Of a stretch of DNA of 64,000 nucleotides, positions 1 to 12,180 are shown in pieces (within the stretch, counting starts at the first letter, position 1; every line of letters begins with the position of its first letter). The DNA is from Ixodes scapularis. Taxonomy: Eukaryota; Arthropoda; Arachnida; Ixodida; Ixodidae. The translations under genes were made by a program, and so were the position numbers. The notes beneath the pieces are model-generated. The model worked only from the letters and a program-made list of their open reading frames with translations, ran no database searches and was not told where the DNA came from. Location: positions 7,496,406 to 7,560,405 of the forward strand of contig NW_024609836.1 in assembly GCF_016920785.2 (NCBI RefSeq). The letters run 5' to 3'.

Positions 1-1820
1 GCGCCTCATACTGCCGCCCATGTAGAAGCGTGCCTGCTCTGGTGCGGAACGCGAAGTCACGAGGAAAATAGAAAGACACAACGAAAATTCGAACGCCTTC
101 GAAGCACAGGTTAAGGCAAAGACGCTGAGAGCCTGAGCGAAGAAGACACGCCCGTATGCAATCCAAAAAAAAATGTTAAAAGCGTTGTGACGTTAGATGT
201 ACTCACCTCACAACGCGGTGATAAGAGTCGCGTACCCAAGCGGTGGTAGCATAAATCTAGCACTTTCACATGTCTTTCGGTGTTAAATCTAGCCAATTTC
301 GGACGTTGAAAGTTGTTTTTCCGTTCTCCAACACTACGCAGAAAGACAAAAGCTTAGCGAATATGCCATAAGTACTCCAAAGCCCAGTCAGGTGTGCTTG
401 CACTACCCAAAATGAGTGCGCCACAGTTTCTTCAGAGCTTCAGTGCAGGACGCCTATGCCGTTATAATATGTCGGAGACCGTTTTAACATTTCTGGAAAA
501 GTGAAACGCGTTTCCTCCGATTTTAGCAAAGGATACAGATAACAGTCAGCAACGATTTCAAGAAACAAGCTGGATGGAGTGTCGCTACGTTAAAGCGTAG
601 CTTACTTAGAGGCTCCATGTGGAGTATTCACTGGCGGCCATAGCTGTGTTCGCGACTGCTGAGCCCGAGCTGACGGCGAGCTTCGGCAGTTCTTTTGCAA
701 CGTGCCTTCCGCACCATCGAGACTGCCGGTCTTAGCAGGCTATTAAAGTGAGCTCGTTCTGAGCACGCGCTCTATACCTCGCCCTCAAATATGACGTCCA
801 GCGAATAGCCCCTATTGACACTCCATGTCTTTGTTGTCTTATGGGCACCGCCATTTTGGTTACGAGTGCACAGCGGGCGTAATAGAGCGATCTTACTAAG
901 CGTTCCACGCAAGCGTGACGCCGCCCTGGCTGTAGTTCACCGGGGACAGGCGCCAGTGCACCAGATGGCTCGTGCCGTCCCGTGTAGTCGCGCGTGCAGA
1001 AAGACCACAGTTGCCAGGATCCATGCCTGCAGCGGCGGCGTAACAAGATAGGCTGCTGATATCGGTCTATTAACGACGTTAAACGATTTGAAAATGCTAT
1101 AATTTCCCGAGCTTCAGATGGGGTGTAAGGAGGCACGGCAGAAATCAATTTATTCTGAATCGGACTGTATAAATAATTCTGAACGAAGGAAAGGCGCTTC
1201 CTGGGATTTCAAACAAAGCAACGGACAACTGGCAACAATGGTTTCAAACGCAAAGGGACGGCTGAAGTGCGTCGTTACTTTTAAGTGTGGCTTACTTTAG
1301 TCTCTCGTAAATGGGACGTTTACGGGCATAGAGCACCGCCACCGTCGACCGGCTAAACTACTGCCCTTCTAATCTGAGCGTCGCGAGCGGGCAGACAAGT
1401 GAAACCATTGATGGGCGGCGGCAGACAACCGTGGCTTCACACACCGAAAACGCGGCAGGACGGCGCACACACACACGAGACGAACGCACGCAAGGCCGAA
1501 CGGTGGACGCCCACCCGCCCGCCGCGTGCTATCGAACTGGTCGTGAGCGACGCAGCGAGAGGAGACGATCACCCATTTGCAATCGCCCCTCACCCAAACC
1601 TCAACGAAGTGAGCCGACCGGGCGGCCGGAGACAGTGGAGAGGAACGGACGACGAAAACGAAAATGGCCGAGAGAGAAGCGAAGGGAGAAGGGCAGGAAA
1701 GACGGCGGCGGACGAAGGTGAAAGTCGGCAAGACGCAGGAAGGAAGATGCTCCTCGAGTGATGCGTCGTCTTCCTCTCTCTCGGTCTAGGACGTGCCCCG
1801 GAAAGGAGGGAAGGCAGATG
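1..1820. other. Upstream region, no gene recognised
   Basis: Apart from the MITE at 620-813, no gene is convincing. From about 1390 the sequence becomes CpG-rich, with overlapping low-complexity open frames on both strands that look compositional. This CpG-rich stretch runs into the TATA box at 1824 and may be a promoter-proximal region. Confidence 0.4.
620..813. mobile_element. MITE, family A copy 1
   Basis: Short non-coding element with imperfect terminal inverted repeats: the left end reads TATTCACTGGCGGCCATA and the right end is the inverse of TATTCGCTGGACGTCATA. The interior, including GAGCTCGTTCTGAGCA and CTTAGCAGGCTATTAA, recurs in opposite orientation at 20054-20256. No coding capacity. 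Probably a non-autonomous DNA transposon; superfamily not determined. Confidence 0.7.
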
Positions 1821-1823
1821 CGG

Positions 1824-1864
1824 TATAAAAAGAGCCCGCCGGTCTCTCCGGGGATGTCCAGTGT
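1824..1864 (+). promoter_or_regulatory. TATA-type core promoter candidate
   Basis: TATAAAA at 1824-1830 in a CpG-rich setting, followed about 30 bases later by an initiator-like TCCAGTG around 1857-1863. The spacing suits a RNA polymerase II core promoter transcribing rightwards. The nearest rightward gene is the chitin-binding-domain gene whose start codon is at 3912; a non-coding first exon here, spliced to the acceptor at about 3830, would connect them. That link is inferred, since no strong donor was found between. Confidence 0.45.
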
Positions 1865-2160
1865 GAAAGTCCGTCGTTTGTGTGCTCCGTCCACATCAGA
1901 GTTCCGCATCGGCCAGCTGCCTTCGACAGCAGAACGCGAACACAGCACCCCGACCGGAGCATCTCTCAAAAGGTTCGAACCTTCGTCGTCAGTGGCTATG
2001 GGATCAACGTCGCCCCGCCGGCGTGCATGGGAATGCTTGCTTGTTTCGGAAGCTGTGGATACTTGATTTCGTTCGTACGGGTGTCTCTTATTTATTTCCT
2101 GAAATACCTTAAAGAACATTACAGGGGGTCGGTGATAGCTGAAGTTCATCCAACAATCAG

Positions 2161-2330
2161 CTTAAAGGCTGGTTACAGACATGCGTTTGAGCGTTAGCGA
2201 CTACTTGCGTTCCACTCCAACGCGTTACGCGGACTTCGGTCGATATAGCAACCACCTTGTCGTAAGTAGTCCCAAGCGAACGTAATGCAGTTGGCCGCAC
2301 TCAAACCTACGTGTCCGAACCTCCCTTAAG
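2161..2330. mobile_element. MITE, family B copy 1
   Basis: Terminal inverted repeats: the left end AAAGGCTGGTTACAGACATG matches the inverse of the right end CGTGTCCGAACCTCCCTTAA. Related copies lie at 8744-8950 and about 17700-17820, with a fragment near 18516-18583. The shared internal stretch GCGGACTTCGGT appears here and at 17717. No coding capacity. Confidence 0.65.
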
Positions 2331-3512
2331 TGCTCACTCGTTTACCGTCAGGATGTAGCATTGTTCGGCTGGATTCCTTGTCCGATGTTTAGCTCGCGAT
2401 TAATTATTGTGCTCAGAGAGCGTAGCATAGAGCCTAACCAGAATTCTGACATCTTATCAAGGATTAGCCCATTTGTGTCACCTGTTTCAGACCCAGAATA
2501 CTTTTTTCAGGTCGCAGTTTTTTTTTTTTTTTCTGCTTAGCTATTTTAATATTATAAAGGTTTAATGCTGTGTTTTTCCGACACATTGTTGATATAGGAT
2601 ATTCATGTTGCCATTTCAAAGCCCGATCCCGAGGCGGTGTATGACCGGTGAATATATTGTGCCAAAACCTTTCACTCTGTCTTTACCCCACCCTTGTTTT
2701 GAAATGGGACTGTCCTATTTTTTAGGAGAAAATTTAAATCAATTCCTACCACCTTATGGGTGTCTCTCCAAAAAGAAAGGCCCAGTATCATGCCTCCGAA
2801 TCTTCAGATAGTACCACCACTACGTGCGTCTCTCCGTATGTTTAGGGATCGGTTACAACGCGATGTTTTCTTCCGAGCTGCCGGCTAATTTATAAAGGTG
2901 ATACTGTATGTATACTATTCCAGAAAAAAAAATCCAGACAATTTATTTTCTCTCTTACCTTGGTCTGTCAATCCATTGTGAGCACACGCAAACACCGATA
3001 CAAATAGGGACCATGTAAGTCACATCTAAAACTTGCTCCGCTGATTTTCACCATAAAGCTATTAGGACACTGGGCCTTAAGATTGAAGTAACAACGAAAA
3101 CATCAGAAGTGTATAAGAAAATTGAGTAAATGGTGCGCTACATCTCAACTTAAATACTGCGATTAGCGGAACGTGACTTGCATCTGTAACTCGCAAGATG
3201 CTAAGGACGTGTCAAATCATAGGGAGGTTCATTAGTTTTCCAAATTTGAGACTGGGGAAGTCTGCCACTCTGGAATTATTCCCGAATAAGTAGGCATCCG
3301 CATCACCCTAGCTCAGGCATTTTCAGGTATAATGGGGTAGGGTGCCATGGCGAAACATGCTGGTAATTTCTTGTGGCAGTTGCTCGATTATGAAATTCCT
3401 TTCTTTAAAAAAAAAAAAAAAAAAAGAAGTAATATTTAAAGGCAATCTTTGAAATGCAAGCATGCAAAGTTGTCGTGATGACATCCACTTTAAGCGGTAG
3501 TTTTAATCTTAC

Positions 3513-3697
3513 GGCACATTCACAGTGGAAGCGGATCCGCGTTCACAAAGCGGTTGCGAACGCGGTAGTTTAAAAATCCAGCACAATAGCACGCGCATTT
3601 GACGACATCAAAAGCGCGTGCAATTGTATTGGATCTTTATACAACCGCGTTCGCAACCGCTCTGTGAACGCAGATCCGCTTCCAGTGGGAATGCGCC
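3513..3697. mobile_element. Palindromic MITE, family C copy 1
   Basis: Almost the whole element is an inverted repeat with arms of about 80 bases (GTGGAAGCGGATCCGCGTTC against its inverse at 3665-3690) around a short central loop. A partial copy sits at 6466-6569. It lies immediately upstream of the proposed first coding exon of the CBM14 gene. Confidence 0.75.
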
Positions 3698-3830
3698 ATG
3701 AAGCTTCGTCTTTCTTTGCCCGAAAGAAAGAAAAGTGGGTATACGGGAGGCGCGCGCTGATGGCAAAAAGGTCAAAAGAGCCGTACGCCGATGAAGCGCC
3801 CGCGAGCCAACGCGCCTTTCTTTTCCTCCA

Positions 3831-3936
3831 CAGCCTCCTCGATCACTCGGGAAACAGGAGCCTATCCGCAGAGATTACGAGGAATAATCCTTCGACGCCT
3901 CCACGAGCAAGATGAACTCCGTCGTGTTCGCCTTCG
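3831..3936 (+). CDS. CBM14 gene: first coding exon with 5'UTR; CDS starts at 3912
   Basis: First coding exon of a secreted single peritrophin-A (CBM14) protein of about 163 residues. The start codon at 3912 has A at -3 and opens MNSVVFAF. The exon ends at 3936 after one base of a glycine codon, with donor GTAAGC. The only compatible continuation found is the exon at 20334, which completes a typical signal peptide. A pyrimidine-rich acceptor (CTTTTCCTCCACAG) ends at about 3830, suggesting a further non-coding exon upstream, perhaps from the TATA box at 1824. Joining across a 16.4-kb intron is inference: it rests on phase, hydrophobicity and splice sites. RNA-seq reads spanning 3936/20334 would settle it. 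Confidence 0.55.
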
Positions 3937-4912
3937 GTAAGCAGCCTCATCTACAATCTGCGCGAGCTGCTCGATCATTGTCAGCTAAAATGGTAGGCGT
4001 TTGAGCGAGCCATGTTTAGGATCGATGTAAGACGGTCGACGCGCCGCTACCTGGGGCGGGACATAAAGCTTACGAGAGATTCAAGCAGCCTGCACCTTTA
4101 AGCTGCGGTTGCACTGCCTGGATAATGTCACAAAAGACAGCCTACAGTCACTGTCTGAGTTCTGTAACGTTGGTTATGCAAAACTATCTGCAGAAGTGGT
4201 CGAAGCATGCATATGCATGAAGGAAACTTGCTTCGAATAAGCTTGAGGCGTCACAGCACATAATGTTGTCATCATGTCGCGGCGGACAGCTTTTCGTATT
4301 GTATGGTGGATGAGGACTGGGACAGCTGCTTCAGAAGAAAGCTCGTGATGTTTAGTTATCAAACAATAGTAGCTCCTTGTCACATATACCCCTTAGTAAC
4401 GTTAGTAACCTCGAGTAGTAAGAGTTGAGCTAGGAACGGTTACTAGCTCAGGAATACAGTAACTGATACTAAGCTCGTCAGGAGACCGAGTAATGAACGC
4501 TACCTTGAACTCGAAATTGGTACTGGTTCTCACCACACGACTCGGTGGCTGCGACAGCGTTCGGGAAGTACGTGTTACTACCGTCACCTTGTAGGTAATT
4601 AGAACTTGTAAGCAGTTCACAAAATAACAGTTAACAGCTCAATAAGATCTAGAATTCATCGGGAGACCTGAGGCTGAGACTTATTTATGGTAGCTAATAT
4701 AATGGTAACCTATTTGCTGATAGTAGTGGAGTATAGTACACCATATCGGGGGCAAGAAAATATTGTGAAACGGGTACAGCCCGTGGATCTCCCTTCAGCT
4801 GGAGTTTATGGTATCCGAGGGGCTACGCGTGTCCTCCGGGAAATACTTTGAGACTTTCTACACTCCCGCTTAAGTCTCATTGCCACTTACAGGGAAAGAA
4901 AAACGGGCCACC

Positions 4913-5083
4913 CCTACCAAAAGAATTAGTATAAACTGGATTATGGAGCAGGCAATCTAACTGGATTTCTTGCTGGAAACCTGAAATCCAGTTTCCAGAC
5001 ATTGTCTGCAAACTGGATTTCAGCAAGAAATTCAGTTACATTTTCTGTTCCATAATCCAGTTTATACTAAATGTTTCGGTAGG
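4913..5083. mobile_element. Palindromic MITE (171 bp)
   Basis: Both halves match in inverted orientation: CCTACC then TTAGTATAAACTGGATTATG on the left, with the inverse CATAATCCAGTTTATACTAA ending in GGTAGG on the right. The middle is also self-complementary (CTGGATTTC and GAAATCCAG). It lies inside the proposed 16.4-kb intron and is non-coding. Confidence 0.75.
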
Positions 5084-5265
5084 ACGCGGGATAAGAGAGA
5101 CAGCCCTAATATGTGAGCTCTCATGAGCGAAACTTCCGTTAACGGGAGAACAATATCTATCACGGGTGACTCGAGACAAACAGTTTGGTCAACCGCACAT
5201 GGAATGCTCACAACATTCATTCGTCAGTGTTCCCTAAGACTAAAGATCGAATTTAAAGGGGACAG

Positions 5266-5587
5266 TATGCTCAGAAAAAGTGAGAGAGAGGAGAAGACTC
5301 GAGAGCGGAGGAGACGCCAGAACGTCGAGCATTGGTTGGAAGGATTCGTGGGCAGACCTCAAGCTAACTGCCTTTGTCTCCCCTACACTCGTTGAACGCC
5401 TGAGAACGTAGAACGCCGGCATCCGGCGTCTGGCTTTCCATTTCGAACGCGTTCGACGAGTGCAGTGCGGACAAAGGCAGCAGCAATAGCTTTACATCTA
5501 ACCACTAGTCGTTCCAACCAGAGCTCGCCGTTCCAACGTGCCCACGCGCTCTCGTCTCCTCGTTTTCCTAACCTTCTCGGCGCATAG
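5266..5587. mobile_element. MITE, family D copy 1 (diverged)
   Basis: Shares with 16486-16683 the blocks GGTTGGAA, TGGGCAGA/TGGGTAGA, GCCTTTGTCTCC and TTCTCGGCGCATA, the last being the right terminal repeat. The left end (TATGCTCAGAAAAAG) is a poor match to the expected inverse, so this copy is diverged. No coding capacity. Confidence 0.5.
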
Positions 5588-5847
5588 TCACTGACAGAAT
5601 GAGAACGTCAGGGCGCGTCTTTCGAACGCCCGCCCTCCAACGCGCTTCCTGGCTTCCGCTGTGCTTTGGCTGCGCGCGAACGCGCTAGAGTTGCACTAAA
5701 CGCTGAAACGTCGTCAAAGAGAGGAAGCTTGCGCTGCCGGCGATACTACCGAATCTGTCCCTTCCTACCCTCACCTTGTCGGTGACTTGGGCAGAAAATT
5801 GAGGCATCACAAAGACGTTTCTGGCCTCCGCAAACAGAGGTCTTTCT

Positions 5848-5849
<2 letters not shown>

Positions 5850-5898
<49 letters not shown>

Positions 5899-5914
5899 TA
5901 ATATTATTATTATT
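5850..5914 (+). repeat. (ATA/AAT)n microsatellite
   Basis: About 16 uninterrupted copies of AAT turning into ATT at the right end, so the tract is partly self-complementary. Likely length-polymorphic. Confidence 0.95.
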
Positions 5915-5949
5915 TACTGCAAGTAGGTGACTAGGGGTTGAATCTTACG

Positions 5950-6167
5950 ATGCTATGCGAAGCGAAAGTTCGTCTGCTTCTTTTGACGTCAAAACGACGG
6001 CAAGCTCTGATTGGCTTTGGTGGAGAAATAGTGGGTAGAGCTCAAGGCAGCTTGCTTCGAGGTCTATCCACTGTCCTTCAATCAGAGCCAGTCACAGCTT
6101 GGCGTATTTCTGACGTCACCACAATCCCTGCAAAAGAAACAGACGAACTTGCATTCCGCATACAGCA
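5950..6167. mobile_element. TIR element (~220 bp)
   Basis: The left end (AGTTCGTCTGCTTCTTTTGA) pairs with the inverse of the right end (AAAGAAACAGACGAACTTGC); an inner pair, TCTGATTGGC and ATCAGAGCCAG, extends the match. A related left half occurs at 19205-19320 (TTCTGATTGGCATTG and ATGGGTAGACCTCAA). The rightward open frame across it is a by-product of the repeat. Confidence 0.6.
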
Positions 6168-6465
6168 CTTATCCCAATTATGCGTAACGAATTATTCATA
6201 TACGGGATCCCTCGCTGCTGCTCTGGAAGACCTGTGTCTAGCGGAAGGCAACCAATGTGCAATTCGAGCTCATTTTTGTGCGTGAGATTCGTTCTTACGC
6301 GTGCGAAAACGGGGATGAACTTAAAATATCGACAGGCAGTGGAAGCCAAGCCTCGAAATAAAAACTAGGTTTAACAGCGAGGAACTGAGAAAGCCTCGGC
6401 GATAAGGCGTCCCGTAAACGCTACCGTTTCGCGTTATTTTATAAAGTTCCTCAGTCGGCGTTTGG

Positions 6466-6569
6466 ATCCGCTTTCGCAAAGCCGTTGCGAACGCGGTTGT
6501 ATAAAGATCCAGTAGAATTGCACGCGCATTTGATCACATCAAATGCGCGTGCAATTAATTGTACTGGAT
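6466..6569. mobile_element. MITE, family C copy 2 (truncated)
   Basis: Left arm (GGATCCGCTTTCGCAAAGCC) and centre (GCACGCGCATTTGATCACATC) match the copy at 3513-3697, but the outer right arm stops where another inverted-repeat element begins at 6571. Probably disrupted by that insertion. Confidence 0.6.
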
Positions 6570-6570
6570 A

Positions 6571-6812
6571 ATAGACCCCTTTCGAAAGAGTTCCCTCTAT
6601 TGGAAGCAGTAGAATCCCCGCACAATTGCGGACATAAGTGCGAGCTTCTTCAGTTCTAATGCGTCCTAGCTCACGAGCCCTCGTGCAGCGGGACCACAAG
6701 TTGAAGCTACCCGCTCGCGCTACATGCACGTTCAGTGGTGTCAGTTTTTCCACCATTTTGCAGTGCATGCAATGTTTTATCAGTCGGCACGTGACTTTCG
6801 AAAGGGGTCTAT
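6571..6812. mobile_element. TIR element (242 bp) next to family C MITE
   Basis: Perfect 18-base terminal inverted repeats: ATAGACCCCTTTCGAAAG at 6571-6588 and its exact inverse at 6795-6812. The interior is non-repetitive and moderately GC-rich, with no recognised domain. Perfect ends suggest a relatively young insertion. Confidence 0.8.
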
Positions 6813-8743
6813 TCTGTCCTCACGTCTACAGCGAACACAGAATCTTCTGCGTGATGAATAAGCAGTGTGCACCTTCGGAATTAAGAAACGTTTCATGTTT
6901 GTATAGGCATGCGGCAGAGCGACTCATGTCCGCGTTGGGAGACGTTTTATCTCACGTCATTTTGTCATTCGCGCACCCCCGGTGGCACGACGGAAAACAG
7001 GGAAGCCGCGCACTGGGCAGAAAGTGAGGAACTAATTCCCAGCGCGGAGATAGCGCGGCGTGGAGATAATAAGGGCGCTGCTGCAAGTAGTGCAGCGTCA
7101 CGCGATGACCGGGGTACGCGCGGCGAGATCCTGTCGCGGAAGAAGAATGGATCCCCCGGCCGCTAATTAGAGCTGTCTCCGTTCCGTACACAACGACGAC
7201 GAAACAATGGAGGCTCTTTCTCGAAATTTACGCCTGGCAACATTGTCCGCTGTCAAGAACGTCCCGAATGTGTCTCTATAGACGCGTTGTCCTCGCTGGA
7301 GCTGCGAAGCGCCCTGGACACGAGAACGGAAAGCGCATATGGCAAACTCGAGAGTCAATTATAAGAGGAGCGACTCGACACAATGTTGACTAGTGCATCG
7401 CGAACAAGCGTCGGCCACGGTACTTGAGGCGACTTGATTTGACCGCTATGTATCAAACCACGCGCATAAGATTGTGGACCTTATTAGAACATCGTCGCTG
7501 ACAGCTGGTGGAACGCGGCGGGTTATTATGTTGACGCCTTACGCTACGCAATTCATTCTTTATTTTCGAATGTCGCAATATTATTTGCTGCGGAGCGATA
7601 ATCAAGTGCAAGGGACCCGCCCCACCCGGTTTTTCTTAACGGTTGCTATGGCAAAAGAAGCCCTTCTTTGTTGCGTCACATAAAAAACGGCTGTTTCGAT
7701 AATGCTTCAAATCGAGCAGCGTAGTGTCATACATAGCGTCGACAGTGCAAATAAAACTGCCGCCTTTATGAAGACTATGATTCACAAAGAGCTAGTCGAC
7801 TCGTTCCACTAATTCACACTCCTACCCTAAAATTGTTAACACGAGCACTTTGTCTACGTGACTGAAGCGTTTGTCGAGCGCATTGTGCGGTTCTAGTAGG
7901 TCCGTCACGAAACAATCCTAAAGTTCGTCCGTTTATGTCCCCGACGACACTTAGTGATGCCTACGGCAGCCATCGTTCTACTTCAAAGCGATTATACTGT
8001 ACGGGCAAATATCTGTATTTACTGGGCTGACAGCTGTCGTAAATAGAAGCTCTCAGCACTGAACGCGCGTTCACAAAAGCAAGCTTTGACGACCAATATC
8101 GTTTTTTTTTGTGCGGAAGTTCATTCACGTAAATGAGCATGGCAGCTCATATACACGAGAAAGCACAAAAAAATGCAATCAAATAGTGCCAGCAATGCAC
8201 GAAGTTACCATCACCACTCTCCAAGCCTCTGATCTTAGCCCTGCGAGTGTCTTTGTTTGTTTCTTCTTTCCTTCCTCTCAGTCTCGCTATTTTCTCTTCA
8301 GCTGTCATTTTTTTTTTTTTTTTTTAATGTTAAAATCGATCGACATGTTGACACTGACTTCAAATGTGACGGTTCTACCTTTAGATTACATAACGTCACT
8401 CAGCCCGCATTTCCCACGCTTCTTCGTGATGAGTTAGCTTCCCTGTCATTGACAGCTTGGGAGAAACAAAAAAACAAAACAAAAAAAAAAAACAATCCCG
8501 AACTTATGCGGTGTTTGTGGTTGAGTGAATGGAACAAGTGCATCAATTGAAAGGTGGCGAAATGACTACTAGATTGAGCGAAAGATTGGGAAGATCTAGG
8601 TTGCCTCGATGTCGCAACAAAAATACGTCCGTATTTCGTTCCACACACACACGCCCCGATTGGCCTTTCGCGAAATTACCTCAGCACCAAGTAGTACGCT
8701 GCAAGTTTGGTTACAAGCGCTGCACGTGATGGCGTCTAATAGC
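6813..8743. other. Intronic/intergenic stretch, no gene recognised
   Basis: Only short open frames with no recognisable domain, T- and A-runs at about 8103, 8311-8325 and 8480-8492, and no extended repeat that I could pair within the window. It lies inside the proposed first intron of the CBM14 gene. Confidence 0.5.
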
Positions 8744-8950
8744 CTAAAGCCTGGTTCAGACAGTTGCGTTTGACTGTGTTGCGGTTGCGAGGAACCAGGA
8801 CATCCCTGCTGCTTATTTCGCGTGCCAAGATGATTCCTTGAATTGGATTCCACGCTTCATACGAAGCACAGATGTGCCGGTGACTCCCTTTCGGTTCTCG
8901 ACGCAACGCAGTCAAACGCACTCAAACGCAAGTGTCTGAACCGGCCTTAA
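8744..8950. mobile_element. MITE, family B copy 2
   Basis: Clear terminal inverted repeats: AAAGCCTGGTTCAGACAGTT on the left and, inverted, AAGTGTCTGAACCGGCCTTA on the right; GTTTGACTG is matched by CAGTCAAAC further in. Best-preserved member of family B here. Confidence 0.75.
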
Positions 8951-11480
8951 GTCTACGAGAGGGAAAACCTAAAACAAAGGGCACTTTGGAAGCGCATTTG
9001 ACAAAGCCTAATTTTGACTATTTATTTCAGAACTTTTATACTCAAGATGTCAGCACTTGAACCACGTATACCTATGTACCCAGCATTCATTCTTCTTGGT
9101 GATTTGCTTATTTGGCGAACGGTTCTTTCAATACTCAATCATTAAATAATATTCAGGAACGCGAATACACATCCCCCAACACAAAATACAAAAAAATCAC
9201 AGGGTGCAGAAACTCAGAAGCACACTCGTTTGCATACACGAAGATTGATTCCAACCAAATAGTGTGCACCTGAACTTTTGGAACCGCAATTATTCCGCGA
9301 GTACCCGAGTTGTTCAGCGCAATAAAAACCGTCATGATGTTTTGTGGTCACCGTAGGACGATTATCGTAACGCTCCGAGGAAGCGGTAAAATAAAGCAAA
9401 CTAATTTAATACGGACGACATTGCCAGAAAAACAAAAGCAGACCTAAAAAGGGCGAGCGCCACGCAGCGGCCGCTGAAATCTTAGCACCGGCACTTTTGT
9501 CATTGTTCGTCCAGCGTACCCTGGCGCAACTCGGAGGTTCTCACGACACGCTTAAGTGCCAAACATTCGGTCAATTGTAATTGTTGCGAGCGGCCGGCGG
9601 ACCTTCGCCCTCTCCCTTTCTAAACGAGGCCGTCGACCAATCAGAGCGCGGTTAAACAGTCACGTGATGTAGAAGAAGGTGACAATGGGAGAGTCCACCT
9701 TTTGTCTTCCGTCCAACTTCTGAGTCTCATCGGGGGCAGGCAATCTGCTCGTGGTGTCATCATCTCTTGACTCCTGCAGCAGTCCACCCGATGAGCTTCA
9801 ATATACGATTGTTCGCTTATGTTGCTTGTTCATAGTTTGCTTTCGGTAGGCGTTCGAGGCGTGACCGTTAATTGGTCGATTAGGCGGCCTTGACTGCAAA
9901 GCGCTGACTTAGGTTGAGGTCGCCGTCATCGATGCTTCGGATCCGCTGGCATCCGTCCGAGAAACAGTCCGTAATTACCACCCTCTTTTTCCCGTTAGCA
10001 CCCGACAAGGAAAAGTCAAACGAGAGTTCGTTGTTCAATAAGAGTCACTGGGCCCTTTAATTGCTTATAATGAGCGTTGGGTTCGCATTCCAACTCGCTC
10101 AACGCTTATAAACACGAAGCTGGATAATTCCTTGCTTTTGGAGCGTCATTGCCGGCGTGGCCGTTTTTCGTAAGACATGAACCCTGTAAAACTATATTGA
10201 CTAATTTTAAATCAAAATATACTATTAAAATTAAAAAGACATTATCGTTTCATGGCTACTTGTTGTCTTACAGCACGATCACAAAAACTCTCCAAATTAT
10301 CATTCGTGTCATTACAAATATTGCTTTTTTTTTCAACTAGCTACTTCGATAATTAATCGACTTTAACATCGAATAAAAGGTGATAATTCTGCACATAAGA
10401 ATAGCTCATAGGGCCCTTTTATGGGAGTAGTGGGCGACGCAAGGGAACTAAGCGAAAGGAAATGTTAACAAAGAGTGAGACAGGGTACTCGAAAATTCTT
10501 GAGTGTTTGTGCCACTGCCAAAAGAAGGCTGCTGCTTCACGTGACACGCTTCTTTAATACAACGCGATTGTGCCGATCTTGATAGTGACTGCACTTAACG
10601 TGCAGCATTCGATGTCCCGCGAACACAAAACTTCCACTTAACTCAAAAAAAAAAAAAAAATACTGCCAAGGGCTGTGTAATTATATAGTAATACATTTCG
10701 GGAATATAAATAAACATGAAGTCATTTTGGTTACATTTGCTGTAGATATTTTATTTTATCGACAAACCTTTGTGGCGTTCATGCGCTTCTAATGAAAATT
10801 ACTTAGAACAAGAGGCTGAGTATTAAACAGAAACAAGCCGACCGACGACACAAATGGCCGATTCTCTTTTCTCGACGCTTCATCTTCATATTTCGTCGAC
10901 GATTCCTACGACGGAAAAGCAACAACGACCGAGAAACATTAGTCCAGTCCCTGTTGTCGCTATACACTCCGTGCGGGAACTATAGGGGGCGCTTTGAAAA
11001 ACGCGCGCAGCGCCGCTAGCGGAGGAGCTGGCGTTCGACCGTGAGGCGCGTTCAGCAGCCGGCGGCGCCTTTTCGCATGCCAAGCTGTGGCGGCGAAAGC
11101 GCGCACGGACGAAACTTTTGCTTTTTGAGCCGATACGTTGAGGGTGACGTTGCATGAATGCTGGGGCAGACCTAAGAAGGGCATTTAGCTGTTCTCCTCT
11201 TCTTATATATTGAGTTTTAGTCGTTATTCGGGGGAATTTCTCTAGTTGCGGCCGAAAAAGGAGTTGGAGCAATTTTCCGAAAAGCAAGACGGCCGCCACC
11301 TTAATTGCTTTGAGTGGGAAATTTATTTCGCTCGTCGCTGTAAACGTAGGACTGCTGGAACGATGATATTTGGAGGCGAGTGAGATGTCCACTATTTTTC
11401 TGCACGAAGTGGGCCAAGTTTCATTAAGAGAGCAGGTGTGAAAGTTGTTTCTAATGAATGAAGAAATAAAGCTGTACGGT
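8951..11480. other. Intronic/intergenic stretch, no gene recognised
   Basis: No gene or domain recognised. The GC-rich segment 9580-9900 could be a solitary LTR or promoter-like repeat, but no second copy or terminal dinucleotides could be demonstrated. A/T-rich sequence with homopolymer runs fills 10150-10850. Confidence 0.4.
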
Positions 11481-11499
11481 ATATCCAATATTGGACCCA

Positions 11500-12180
11500 A
11501 AATGTTGTGTTAAAGCGGGCTGTGCAAAGTGCAGATTTGGGCACACAGGTGCTTGGACTTGACAGTAACATGGCACAGCACTTATTATACAAAATAAAAA
11601 AGGTGGCATAGGGAAACCAGGTGAAAATTTGGTTTGGGCGGCGTAACTCAATGGGAACCGGTTTTGACTATGAAAAGGCTGTCACGAGAATACCACTGGT
11701 CGGGGGAGGTGGAGACTTCAGAGGTAGGAAGGGACCAGTGGACTGTACTTCCAATTGAAACAACTTTACGAAAGGTGGTTCTAAAGCCGAGAAAACAAAG
11801 TTGTCGGCCAACACACGGTTTGGCCGCCAAGGGCTTTTGCGGTCAGCTGTTGTGTAATAACCTGTTGTGCGAGGTGCTGATTTTCGGCCCACAGGTACTT
11901 TGACATGACCGTCACTTGGCACAACACTTATTAAAACAAAAATAGTTGGCACAGCGAAACCAGGTGGAAATTTAGTTTGGGCGGCGTAACTAAATGGGAA
12001 CTGGCTTTGACCGTCAAGGGCTGTCAGAAAATGCCACTCATCGTGGGAGGTGCACAGTTTACAGGTAGGAAGGGACCAGTGGAACGGTACTTCCAGTTTG
12101 AACCATTTTGCGATAGGTGGCTTTAAAGCCAAGAAAAAAAAATTGTTGTCTACAGAACTCGGGGTGTCAGTGTTTCCACA
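11500..12180 (+). repeat. Two-copy tandem duplication, period about 343 bp
   Basis: Blocks repeat in order: ACAGGTGCTTGGACTTGAC at 11545 with ACAGGTACTTTGACATGAC at 11891, GGGCGGCGTAACT in both, then GGTAGGAAGGGACCAGTGGA at 11723 with the same block at 12064. Offsets fall from 346 to 341 because of small indels. Divergence is noticeable, so the duplication is not recent. Open frames across it are non-homologous and probably chance. Confidence 0.8.

Noticed and set aside
1369..2149. Several frames of 100-180 codons around the CpG-rich block
   Set aside because: Overlapping on both strands, low-complexity Arg/Pro/Ser-rich, best explained by GC-rich composition near the promoter.
9580..9830. 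Possible solitary LTR
   Set aside because: Promoter-like and GC-rich, but no second copy, no TG...CA borders and no target duplication could be shown.
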